Source: Impatiens glandulifera (taxonomy: Eukaryota; Streptophyta; Magnoliopsida; Ericales; Balsaminaceae). Taken from it: 64,000 bases of DNA. The notes beneath the pieces were generated by a model. That model was not told the DNA's origin. It made no database searches and saw only the letters and a program-made list of their open reading frames with translations. A program made the position numbers and the translations under genes. The stretch covers positions 136,887,520 through 136,951,519 of the forward strand of contig NC_061862.1 in the NCBI RefSeq assembly GCF_907164915.1. Reading direction: 5' to 3'. Position 1 is the stretch's first letter; every line of letters begins with the position of its first letter. Positions 22,258 through 33,977 of the stretch are shown piece after piece.

Positions 22258-23018
22258 TGCGTGCCAAAAAGAATTAAAAAACGCGTGTGTTGATGTCATG
22301 TTGACTCCAGATGTGAGATTATGTGAAAAACGCCAAAATATTTACATTTGGCATTATACTTTGCTGAAGAAATTCTAGAGCGACCATCAACTTGGAAAAT
22401 TCACTAAGGTCGCTATACTTTTCAGAATTAGCTTTTCTTGGATGATTTGGTAATCTTGAAGAGTCCTATATAATGTTCGTTTATATCCAAATGGAGTCAA
22501 AATCTTAACCCTTGGAAATGGTGATACAAGATGATGCGACCAAGACATGATCAAACCAGAAATGTCCACGGTGTATAATTCATAACTAAATTTGTAGTGC
22601 TTTGTTTTTAGATTGTGACATATGGTTGGAAATCTATGACACAATTTGTTTCGAATGGACTTGGTCCCACGTGTTCATTCGTTGTCTAAGATTGTCTACA
22701 CAACCATTTGGAGAGAATGAGATATCGTTAGAAAGGTCATTAAATTGGATTATCTTTTATACTAAGCAGTTCTCGTGTTCGACCTACAATGCATGCTAGG
22801 TTGTCCGTAAGACAAGTTATTCATTTCAATATCACTGGTGTTCCATCAAGAATTGCATGAATTTGCAGCTAGTATTGAATATTTTGTTCAAAATAAATGT
22901 TGTAGCTAAAAAGAATCATCCTAAATGGTGATTTGATTCAAAATTTATATTTATTTGAAATTGTTCTTGAACGAAGTTTGCTGAAATCGAAACTAAAGAA
23001 AGGCTTGACTTTAAAAAT
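22258..23018. other. Spacer without identifiable gene
   Basis: Short ORFs on both strands lack recognisable content. The region may be old retroelement sequence, but no terminal repeat or coding domain was seen. Confidence 0.4.
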
Positions 23019-24312
23019 CACTAATAAAAAAGCCTCTATACCGATGGTAAACCGATTGGTAATACCTTCATTACCAATTAGTATAGGAAAATACCGATTG
23101 GATTTAATATGATCGTTACCGATCGCTGGAAGCTCTCTTGCTATTAAAAATTCAAGGCAAGCCAATTTGACTATAACTTATCGTTAAGGGTAATACCAAA
23201 AAAAAAAAAGCAAACTCAGTCGGCATGGACAATGATAAGAAACCCTAACCCATTTCTTCTTAATAATGAGAATGAATGAGTAATGATCAATATTATTTGA
23301 AAATCAAACATTAAGTAATGAATGAGAATGATTAGTCTTAGAAAATATCATCTTGAATTTATCCATGGTTCCTGAAAGTATACCCCTTGATGAATCGATA
23401 TCATTTCCCTATAATAATAATGAATGAATACACACAAATTCATAAATTTCCAAATACATGAACACTAAATGAACCATTGTTGAGACATAGATAACACAAA
23501 TTTCAAGTATTTAAACCTAACATTATAAAGATACTATTACTAGCAAATACATACCATTCGAACCAACATTCTATTGTGTCTTTCGAGTTCCTCGTGTACA
23601 TCTTCTTTCATCTATCAAATAACACATGAAAATATGGTTATACATTTAGTACATCATAAGTTGACAACATAAGTGGGTAGTAAAAGAACTTACTCTCTTT
23701 AACATGAGTCCTCTATCTTGCAAACCATCAATTATAACGAGAGAAATATCCAAATGTGAATTTCAGATAACAAAAAGACGAGACAGTACCTTGTGAAAGA
23801 TCAATTAATCTTTTGATTGCTAGTCGGGTAGGAATTAAAGAGCGTTGATATTCGTCGTCATTTTGTTAGATTGGGGTTTACTGTAATTTGGAAAGAAGAG
23901 GAGGGTCTCTCGGGTAGGCAGTCATCGTAGGGGATTTCAAAAATGTGGAAAGAGTAGGAGCTCTCGAGTTTAGGGTTATAGTTTATTTTGTAATACCGAT
24001 TGGTTTTTCTACCAATTGGTACTATAACTCAATAAACGTGGTAACATTACCACCCATTTTTCGTAAATATTTTAGTGTCTAATACTGATTGGTTATGATA
24101 CTAATCGGTATAAGCCATCTACAAAAGAACGCGGAAAATTGTCGTGTAATTTCCATCGTATTTTTCTAGCTATATTGATTGGTATTATAACCAATCAGTA
24201 TAAACTAGTCTATACCGATTAGTATTATAACCAATCGGTATTATTAACCTTACATTAATTGGTTATGATACAAATCGCTAGAGATGATCTCTATTTACAT
24301 TTTTTACTAGTG
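23019..24312. mobile_element. Small non-autonomous CACTA element, about 1.3 kb
   Basis: The left end begins CACTAATAAAAAAG; the right end, read inverted, begins CACTAGTAAAAAATG. Both ends carry subterminal ACCGATTGGTA repeats on both strands (23,040-23,130 and 23,990-24,290). No coding capacity is visible. The flanking trinucleotides (AAT on the left, ATG on the right) do not match, so a target duplication is not confirmed. The repeat core differs from that of the 7-kb CACTA, so it belongs to another family. Confidence 0.75.
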
Positions 24313-25222
24313 ATGTGTGACTTGGGCCACAATCCATCATTTTAGATGTTTCAAATTGGAGAATCAAGGTGGACAGGTTACTTACTGAAAGAGCTTAGTC
24401 TCAACTTAAATGAACACGAATTCAGCCCAGGATGACCTACTGAATGAGTTGCTAGTTGAGACAACTAAACAAACGAAAATATCATAAAGATATCCCTACT
24501 GAGTGAGAAAACCTCATTCATTTGAGACAGACGGGGCCATTTGCAAAAATTTCAATTAACCTATAGAGAGAGTAAACTTGAGAGCAAAGTAACCAAATCA
24601 ATAAAAAGGCTAAGGAGATTTCGGTGAGAGTTCCTCTTGTCCGACAAGTGTGATTCAGTAGCAACTTCTTCTAGTTCTTCAACTCATTAGGTAGGTTCCT
24701 ATAACCCTAGAACAATGTATTTCATTTCAAACGTCAATTATTTATATGGACGTTGATTATATTCAATTTTATGTTCATTAAATTGTTAATTTATCAAACT
24801 TTGTATATTGTTTGATGTTTAATGTTCTAATATTGTTTGATGCTTGGTTTACCCTAACTTCTAGAGTTCCTAAGTTAGATAAAGTGTAGGTATGAAGAGG
24901 TTAGGTCATGACTAATCTCAAATTTCAACCTATGATCTTCACCGGAATCAACAAAAATTGTTCATTAAAGAGAGAAATTGTCTTCAAGCAAACTCTGAAT
25001 TCATTTCAGATTGTAGTAAGGTTTTCTTGGAATGTTAATTTGCAAGTGCCTTGGCGAACGACGGAATGTAGAAGGATATTGTCCTTTAAATCCCAATATG
25101 TAGTGGATTTATAATTTCATTTTTTCATCCATTTATTTCTTCTGAACTTAGATCTCAACAGAGTCTGTTTATTAAAATATATTTGTTTTATATTTTGCAG
25201 AGTTAGTCTAACTTATAAAAGA
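24313..25222 (+). other. 5' region of the hAT transposase gene
   Basis: Likely leader exon near 24,600-24,690 (donor CATTAG|GTAGG) and an acceptor TTTTGCAG at about 25,200 directly before the coding exon. The expected left terminal repeat of the hAT element (complement of the 27,771 end) was not found here, so the left border is unresolved. Confidence 0.4.
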
Positions 25223-27380
25223 ATGTCATTATCGGGTTATGTTGCTCATAAGTTAAGTAAGAATAAACCGGGAAATAGATCTGATATTGGTTGGGAGTAT
25301 GGAATTGATGTTAATAGCAATTCTAAGAAAGTTAAATGCAAATTTTGCTCTAAAATATTCTCGGGTGGAATATATCGTTTCAAACATCATTTAGCTTGTA
25401 CACACAAAGATGCTGAGTCTTGTATTAGTGTTCCTGATGATGTGAAATTAAAGGTTAGAGAGTTTTTATCGAAAAATGATGAGGCAAAACAAAGAAAAAG
25501 ACAAAAAGATATTTATGAGAATGAAGATGATGAAGGAGAGGATATGCAAATTGTTTCAAAACAATTTGACAGAGGTGCGAGACAATCTTTTATAAAGAGA
25601 TCAAACGTACAAAAAACAGTGAGTGAAATATTTAAGAATAATTTAAGGGAAAATGCTTGTCAAATGATCTCTCGTTTTCTCTATACTAGTGCCATTCCTT
25701 TCAATGTTGTGAAAAATCCTTATTTTGAAAAAGCGCTTGAGATGGTTTCTAGACATGGTCCAGGATTTAAGCCACCTACTTATCATGAAGTACAAGTGAA
25801 ATATCTAAAGAAAGAGGTGGAACTAACACACGAGTTGTTAAGAGATTTTAAGATAGAATGGAGAAAAACAGGTTGCTCAATTATGTCAGATGGTTGGACT
25901 AATAAGAAAAGACGTTCTATATACAATTTTTTGGTTAACAGTCCTAAAGGAACGGTTTTTTTAACTTCCATTAACACTTCTGACATTTCTAAGATAGCGG
26001 ATAAGATATTTCAAATGTTAGATGCAATTGTAGAAGAAGTTGGAGAAGAGAATGTTGTTCAAATAGTTAGTGACAATGCTGCTAATTACAAATTAGCTGG
26101 TGAATTGTTGATGGAAAAAAGAAAAAGGTTATATTGGACTCCTTGTGCTGCCCATTGTATTGATCTCATGTTAGAAGATTTTGAGAAAAAAATACATGTT
26201 CATACCTTGACAATTCAGAGTGCCAAAAGCATAACAAGGTATATATACTCGAGAACTCTACTTATATCTATGTTACGACATTTTACTGATGGAAGAAACT
26301 TGATTAGACCGGCAAAGACAAGATTTGCCACTGCATATCTCACATTAGGGAGTTTTATTAATTTAAAAGTTCCACTAATGACTATGTTTAGTTCAAGAAA
26401 TTGGAAATCAAGTTCATTCTCGAGTACGGTTGATGGAAAGAAAATTGAGGCAATGGTTATTGGTAGTCGATTATGGTCAAATATAATTACATGTCTCAAA
26501 GCTGCGAGACCTCTAATTAAAGTACTTAGAATGGTGGATTCAGATGTTAAGCCTGCCATGGGTTTTATTTATGATCAAATGGATGAAGTTAAGGAAAAGA
26601 TTAGAGTCAACTTCAACAATATAAAGAGAAAGTAAGTAACATACTAACATTTGTATTTTTATTGATTTTTATTATATAAAATATTTATTTATCTATGTAT
26701 TCATAATATATTGTTTGTCTTCATTTTAGTTATGAACTTATTTGGAAGATCATTGATGAACGATGGGCAATTCAACTCCACAAACCCTTACATGCTGCTG
26801 GTTATTATCTAAATCCTCAATATCATTATAGTTGTGATTTTAAATCTAATTTTCAGATTAAAAAGGGTTTATATAGTTGTATTGAAAGGATGATAACAGA
26901 TGAAAATATGATAAATAAGATAGATAGCCAGCTTGAATCATTTAAAAATGCAAGAGGATTATTTGGTTCTAAATTTGCAAAAATGGCAATAAGCACAAAG
27001 TCTCCAGCTGAATGGTGGGATTCTTATGGTGATGAATGTCCAGAGCTACAAATGTTTGCTATTAGAATACTTAGTCTTACTTGCAGTTCATCTGGATGTG
27101 AACGGAATTGGAGTGCATTTGAAATGGTATATTTATGTTTTTACATATTTTTTTTTTGTTTACCTAATTATTCAAAGTTTAAAATTATAACATTAATATT
27201 CTTCTTTGCCTATAGGTGCATACAAAGCGTAGAAATTGTCTACATCAACAAAAACTGAATGACTTGGTATTTGTCATGTACAACATGAAGTTAAATGACA
27301 CGCAAGTATTAAGAAAATACGTTGAAGATGTTTCTTCTGATGATGAGTGGATAACTGAAGAAAATGATGCGTATAATTAA
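25223..27380 (+). CDS. hAT-family transposase (BED zinc finger, DUF659, hAT dimerisation), three exons
   Basis: Exons 25,223-26,631, 26,730-27,126 and 27,216-27,380 join in frame to 656 residues without a stop. Order: BED-type zinc finger (C39, C42, H56, H61), a Lys/Arg-rich segment, DUF659-like catalytic core with MSDGWTNKKRRSIYNFL, VSDNAANYKLAG and WTPCAAHCIDLMLED, and a C-terminal dimerisation block with AEWWDSYG, SSSGCERNWSAFE and KRRNCLHQQKLNDLV. This is the usual plant hAT layout and length. The frame stays open for 69 further codons past the TAA at 27,378-27,380, with a strongly acidic tail, to a TAA at 27,588-27,590, so the first stop may be a recent mutation. It is the least damaged transposase in the window. 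Confidence 0.85.
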
Positions 27381-27590
27381 TCGTCATCTCAAACACGTTT
27401 ATTTATAGATAGTACTGAATCTAGAGAAAACGAAGAAGAAATATGCGAGGAAGATGGTGAAAAAGAAGGAGTAGAAAGAGATGATGATGAAGTTGATGAT
27501 TATGTTGTAGATGATGATGCTATGGATGATTTAGACAATTTTGATGTTAACAATGAGACAAATGTTGATGATTTAATTTTTTTGATTTAA
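27381..27590 (+). other. Acidic reading-frame extension beyond the hAT stop codon
   Basis: In frame with the hAT transposase, 69 codons rich in Asp and Glu (EEEICEEDGEKEG, DDDAMDDLDNFD) end at a second TAA. Retained coding character after the stop suggests the ancestral protein was about 725 residues. Confidence 0.55.
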
Positions 27591-27751
27591 AAGTTGGTTA
27601 TGAACAATTTATTAAGTATTTTGAATGATTTTTATTTATTAAGTTTAAAATATTTTGAATGATTTATAATTTAATAGTTAATATTATTTATAAGTAAACT
27701 CTTACGAGTTTACGATACGAGTTTACAATGGTCTAACGATTTTACGTAAAC

Positions 27752-27771
27752 TCTCGATTTTGACAGCCTTG
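27752..27771. repeat. Right terminal repeat of the hAT element
   Basis: The segment ends in CTCGATTTTGACAGCCTTG. Read inverted, CAAGGCTGTCAAAATCG is a typical plant hAT terminus. Just inside it, ACGAGTTTACGA-type subterminal repeats occur. No left partner was seen. Confidence 0.5.
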
Positions 27772-29845
27772 CAACAGACTATAGTCAACGTCTTTGTGAG
27801 CCTCCGTAGTGACGAGCTCTAACAGTCCGAGGCGACGACGATGCTAGATGAAACTCCAATAGAGAAGAAACTTCTAGATTGAGGAAACAAAGCTCTTCTC
27901 CTGGCTTCTCTATGGGAATCTACATATGTCCAGACAAGTAGTATACGATGAACTCCAGAAGTGACTTCCAAGAAGGCTAAGTCAGAGGCATCTTGTTGCA
28001 GTAGGCATCGCTGGAAGCAAGAACATCCAAGGAAGATGACGATGAACTTTTTCAGTTCACTTTCCCAGAATTCCTTATTTCTGATTTCTTAAAGTCTTGA
28101 GTTGCATTCTCTTTGACCGCCAATACTTTTATTCATTTAAATTCAATCTAGAACATATTTATTGAATTAATTCATTTAATTCATAAATAGTTTAGTCCCT
28201 AAACTTTCTTCTTTATGCAATTTCAACCCAAGCTTCTAGATTCGGGTTATTTTTAATAAATTTGAATAAATTCGATCATTGGACTAATGTTCACGTCCCA
28301 AATTGACCCGAATATGTGTCTAATTTTGGATATAAAGTTTCAATTCTAACTTTTCGGAAATTCCTTAAGACTTGTTTGGTTCCTTTTACACCAAACAACT
28401 TTGTTTCTTCAATTGGAGACTCTAAATAATTTTAGAAAAATTCTAAAAATTGAGGATGGTCAAAAATATTGTTTTAAACCAAAATAATATTTTTCTATAA
28501 TTTTTGGGGCTCATTTGAAAACGGGTTATTTTGAAACGCTCATATCTTAAGTTTCATGGCCTATAAAGTTATGAAATAGGTCTACAAAATTACTTTTGAC
28601 CTCCCAAAAATATTTCTGAATTTTCAAAATAATTTCATGAAAACGCTCGTTTTAGAGGAGTAATATTGGGTGTCTCGTAACCCTAAAAATTTCTAAAATC
28701 GAGTGCGAATATTTTCTAAAAATATGTTCGACATGCACAAAAATTTTGATTTCAATTGTTTTATACTTCAGGGCTCCAATTCCCTTGTTCATTCCTTAAT
28801 CCACATCATTATATATTGGTAAAGACCTTTTCGTACAAGCATTCATAATCTAGATCAACAAGCAAGCTTCCAACCAAATGAAAATGTGAGAGTTCACATT
28901 GTTATTCACATGTGTGCCCAAGTAGTTTATCGAGGTTTCATTTCATCTTCTTTAGTCTAGAAAAACCTAACGAATGTCTAAAATAATCTTTGGACTAAGA
29001 AGGTATCCTATTAAATAGACTTTAGACATGATAAATTGAAATCAAGAGAATTATAATGGCTTGATACCAACCTTTATTGGAATCTAATTAGAACTATGAT
29101 TACTCCTTCTAAATTAAAGACAAGGAAATGGCATACATAAACAAAATAATTCCGAACTCATAACACAAACTTGTAACAAACCTTTACAAATAAATGGCCA
29201 ACTACATTTAGTAGAGACTATCCCACGGGATAGGCGCATATGACATAACATATATGGCCCTTTCCTAATGTGTAACTAAGCATCGAATCCTTAATCCATG
29301 AATAATCTATTTTTTCCCTTAAGTTTATTTTTGATGTAAATTAAAATGGTGAATCTTAAAGTCAACTGGATTATTACGATTTGTATACGTACTAATCAAG
29401 AACCTATATGAGGCTAGCAAGGAAAGTTTATGATATAGACTCAACATTAGATTCTCATCTCAAATAGATAGGAAAATATCCTATATGGATATCTTCCCAT
29501 CTACTTTTTGTGAGATTCGAGAGGAAGTTAATCCATGGGGTTCTATAGCATATATTTCATAGAAAAATATTTATATAAAAATTGCACGGGTCATGTTTAC
29601 CATTTAAGTCCTTTATCATGTCCACTTTATGGGAGGAGCACCCAAAATGATATGTAAGGCATGAGACCGATCAATTTAAGATTGCACAAAATGCTCTTAA
29701 AGACGTAGTATTTGAATGGATAAATTTATCTTAGGATTAGATCATTCATTCCCTAAAACAAAATACGTTAGGTGGACTCTAAAATTGGTAGCACATAAGA
29801 TGAGAGAAAATCTTGCGTATACGAAAAATAAATTTGGACGTTGGG
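27772..29845. other. Gene-free region
   Basis: AT-rich sequence, short ORFs only, no recognisable domain. It may be old LTR or relic sequence, but no pair of long repeats was recognised. Confidence 0.4.
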
Positions 29846-30642
29846 AAGGTACGAAAAAAATGTCCGTGAATCTCGTATTTGTATTTGCATTTTCTTGATT
29901 TCTTTTTTTCATGTGGATTAAACCCAACAAAGCTAAATATTTTTTAATTGATGTGTGTAAATAGATGTATTTTGGTAAAAACTATTTGCACATGAACAGG
30001 CTCAATTGTCTCGTAAATATTGTTTGTGTGTAGTCAAAGAGTATACATAAGGATACTAACTACAATAATGGGCCCTCGAGCCTTATGATGTATCTTTCAA
30101 ATTAGATACATTTAATTGTGGGTGAGGGTTGTGCTCCTCCAAGTTCTCATCTCATTTCTTCTTGATTACAACAACTCTTGTGTCATAAGCCAATCATTAT
30201 CCTTCTTTGTTATGTGTTTTCATGTTAGAAGGAATATATGCTTCCACGATTAAAACTCAAAGTCATCGGATATTCAAACCTTGTAATCTCTCAAGAAGAA
30301 GGTACGAAAAAAATGTCCGTGAATCTCGTATTTGTATTTCCATTTGCTTGATTTCTTGTTTTCATGTGGATTAAACCCAACAAAGTTAAACATTTTTTAA
30401 TTGATGTGTGTAAATAGATGTATTTTGGTAAACACTATTTGCACATGAACAGGCTCAATTGCCTCGTAAATATTATTTGTGTGTAGTCAAAGAATATACA
30501 TAAGGATACTAATTACAATAGTGGGTCTTCGAGCCTTATGATGTATCTTTTCAAAACAGATACATCTAATTGTGGGTGAGGGCTGTGGTCCTCCAAGTTC
30601 TCATCTCATTTTTTCTTGATTACGACAACTCTTTTGTCATAA
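29846..30642 (+). repeat. Direct duplication of about 343 bp
   Basis: Copy 1 spans 29,846-30,188 and copy 2 30,299-30,642; both begin AAGGTACGAAAAAAATGTCC and run to about TTTTGTCATAA or TTGTGTCATAA. They differ by scattered substitutions. A unique spacer of about 110 bp separates them, so the event duplicated about 453 bp with partial loss, or joined two insertions. No coding sense. Confidence 0.8.
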
Positions 30643-30879
30643 TTAAAGAAAATATAACTCATTAAAATAGTTTAAGGGGTAAGATTATGTACTGAAAGTT
30701 TAAAATTTTTTTTTTATTTTTTATTTAAAATGCATTAGATTAAAGTGGTGGTAAGAAAAAAATAATAATAATAGTGAATTATTAAAAAGCCTCACCATGA
30801 GCACTAGTTTGATTATATGGAATCTTGACATTGTTTGATAGTACTATTGTAAATTATATTATTTTTTTATGAATTTGGT

Positions 30880-31437
30880 AAAAAATGTTAAATATTTGTG
30901 GAGGACTTTTAAGCCACTAGACAAACTGGATTTTTAATTGACTTGAATTTAAAAAAATCAATATGATTACTTGACAATCTATTCTCAAACACGTCAAACA
31001 TTTATAATGATACTAAGTAAACACTCTACCTAGAAAAAACTCTAAGTAAACACTTTACCTAGAAAAAACTGTATTGATAAGACTAGTTAAATGAGTTTAT
31101 AGTTAAAAAATTAAAAATAAAAAAATTTAATTTTTGTTTAAAATATATTAAATTAAAGTGGGGGTAATTGTGATGTGAAAGAAAGAAAACATTAGAAATG
31201 TTAAATATTTGTGGAGGATTTTTAACCCACTAGACAAACTGTATTTTTAATTGACTTGAATTTAAAAAAATTAATAAATATGATTACTTGACAATCTATT
31301 CTCAAACACCTCAAACATTTATAATGATACTAAGTAAACATTTTACCTAGAAAAAACTGTATTGATAAGACTAGTTCATATAGTTTGTACTTAAAAAATT
31401 AAAAATAAAAAATTTAAATTTTGTTTAAAATATATCT
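30880..31437 (+). repeat. Direct duplication of about 250-310 bp
   Basis: AATGTTAAATATTTGTGGAG starts both copies (about 30,884 and 31,189). Each continues through ACTAGACAAACTG, TTGACTTGAATTT and ACCTAGAAAAAACTGTATTG. The first copy has an additional small internal repeat (AAGTAAACACT..TACC twice). Confidence 0.75.
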
Positions 31438-31965
31438 ATATATATAATGATGCTTAATTTTTAAAGTGTTTGGATTGTCGGATCGAGAGCTGTGATTAAT
31501 TTAAATATTTATTTGAGAGTAAATTGATACTTGGGTTGGATTGTGGGTTGACCCACCCGTAAACTTAAAACGGTTAAAAATAAAATTAAAAATGCTATTT
31601 TGTATGTTTCGAACTTGAAACCTAATAAACTAAATTTGATGAACGCGAGACATTTTAACAATAAAAGTTCAAATTTTTAACTAACTAATATATATATATA
31701 TATATATAATGATGCTTAATTTTTAAAGTGTCCAAATTACCGGGTTGAGAGCTGTGGTGAATTTGGATATTTATGTAAGAGTAAATAGATACTTGGGTCG
31801 GATTGTGGGTTGACCCGCCCATAAACTTAAAGCGGTTAAAAATAAATTTAAAAATTCTATTTGTAGGTTTCGAACTTACAACCTAACAAAACAAGTACAA
31901 TCTTTAACCAAGTGTGATTGAGATGTGATTTGTCGAGGGGTAATAGACCGGTATCATTTAAAAGT
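31438..31965 (+). repeat. Direct duplication of about 260 bp with an AT microsatellite between
   Basis: TATATAATGATGCTTAATTT starts both copies (about 31,440 and 31,704). Each contains GGGTTGACCC and a run of GTTTCGAACTT. (TA)n precedes each copy, suggesting slippage or insertion at AT runs. An ATCCGTATGCATCGCACG motif downstream (about 32,190) recalls Helitron-associated repeats, but no Helitron end is claimed. Confidence 0.7.
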
Positions 31966-32469
31966 GGTTAAAGAAATATGAATCAAATATTTGATTGACA
32001 AAGTGAAAGTGTAAAGTCACGAGATAAGAGATTCATTCAAAAAAAATGTGATGAAAGATGTAAGAAAATAAGTTATTTTATCAAAGTGAACAAAATGGTG
32101 AATGAGAGCGTTATATTTTTTATTTTAATTATTTTAAACATTGAATAAATATTATTATAATTTTTTTAATTTATTTTGTTTTCATCCTTATCCGTATGCA
32201 TCGCACGAAATTTTCCTATTTAAATTAAAGTGGGTAAATTGTGATGTGAAAAAAGAAAACATTGATACTATATATCATATATTTCTTTCTTTCTTTATGT
32301 TATTTAAATTAATATTAAAATATATAAAAAAACAAATATTTATTTAACTTTTATTACATTTTAAAATATTAAAAATATTTTAACTATTTTATCAAAATAA
32401 TTATATTTACATCGTATATGATATATATTAAATAACCTACAAATTATGCAAACCCATAATCAAACCAAA

Positions 32470-33640
32470 CCGGATCTTCTGCTACCGATTCCCGTGTTCC
32501 CCTGTTGCGGACCAATCATATTGCAGCTTTATTATTATATTAATAAATCAATCTGGGTTGGAGAGGGGTGGGAGAATCCAGAATCCGGGTTTCATTCCGG
32601 GTTCACCCCAGACGCCGTTAACGGAATATCCAGTTAACGTACGAAATTAATATATTATTCATATGTTCCAGCGAAGATCACTTCTCTCCGGGCGCCATGT
32701 GAGAAGGAACGGTGAGAAGCGAACGGAGCGAAGGTTCCCCGCCTAGGAGCCCTGACCTTCATGTAAACCCCCAACCCACCCATGAGAAAACCGTTTGCTT
32801 TTCATGGAAATACACTTACCTATGTATGCAAATACCAAAATTGACATGAATTTAATATTTCCATTTATTAAATATTAATTAAATTTATTGGAAATGACAT
32901 TCAGCGAAGAAATCTTCGCTCACATTACTTTATTTTTATTTTAAATTTTTTATGAAATTTTTATTTACGGGGAGACGCTCAGGAGCGAAGAATTATTTGC
33001 TTCAATTAATTTAAACCTGACTTTCATGTAAACCCCTCAACCCACCCATGAGAAGACCATTTGCCTATCATGGAAATACACTTACTTATGTATGTAAAGA
33101 CCAAAATTAACATGAATTTAATATTTCCATTTATTAAATATGAAATAAATTTATTGGAAATGGCATTCAACGAAGAAATCTTAGCTTCAATTACTTATCT
33201 TTATATTTTAATTTCTTTATGAAATGTTTTTTACGGAGAGACGCTCAGGCATGAAGAAATCTTCGCTTCAATTAATTCATTCTTATTTTTAAATTTTTTA
33301 TGTAATTTTTATTTACGGGGAGATGCTCAGGAGCGAAAAAAATCTTCGCTTCAATTATTTTTAACCTGGACTTCATGTAAACCCCCCAACCCACCCATGA
33401 GAATACCGTTTGCCTATCATGGAAATACACTTACTCATTTATGTAAATACCAAAATTAACATGAATTTAATATTTCCATTTATTAAATATTAATTAAATT
33501 TATTGGAAATGACATTCAGCGAAGAAATCTTCGCTCAAATTACTTCATTTTTATTTTAAATTTTTTATGAAATTTTTATTTACGGGGAGACGCTCAGGAG
33601 CGAAGAATTCTTCGCTTCAATTACTTATTTTTATAGCGAA
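32470..33640 (+). repeat. Left long terminal inverted repeat
   Basis: Pairs with 52,845-54,117 in inverted orientation. It contains three diverged units, each with ATGTAAACCCCxCAACCCACC (about 32,763, 33,026, 33,378), an AATTTAATATTTCCATTTAT stretch, and GCGAAGAAxTCTTCGCT palindromes (33,527, 33,600 and others). GGGCGCCATGTGAGAAGG lies about 220 bp from the outer edge. Confidence 0.75.
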
Positions 33641-33977
33641 TACTCATTCGCCCAGGTTCAATGGAATGAATAGACGCTTTGTGAGAGAAGATTTGTTTGC
33701 CTAGACCATGTGCCATGTAAAATGTAGTGATTAGACGCTTTTCGAGAGAATACCTATTCGCCCAGACCAGGTGTCATGTGAAATGGAATGAATAGTCGCT
33801 TTTCGAGAGAAGACTTGTTCGCCCAGGTTCCATGAATATATATACACCCTAATATGATTATTTTATAAACATTTCCGCCCGATTCATCTCTCTCTCTTCA
33901 AGCCTGCCTCCTTTCACGGCGATTCGCATCCGGCTCCCCGTCGACCAGACCAGAAGCAAGATCTTCACGTCTCGACA
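33640..33977 (+). promoter_or_regulatory. Repeat-containing promoter and leader of the BRCT gene
   Basis: Three diverged copies of about 65 bp with CGAATACxxATTCGCCCAG and AGACGCTTTxxGAGAGAA (about 33,645-33,825) stand before ATATATATACACCC and a CT-rich leader (CATCTCTCTCTCTTCAAG), then the ATG at 33,978. The arrangement is promoter-like and directly abuts the terminal repeat, so the element itself may drive the gene. Confidence 0.5.

Noticed and set aside
31900..32220. Helitron end
   Set aside because: A CATCGCACG-type motif is present, but no TC start, CTRR hairpin end or Rep/helicase was found.
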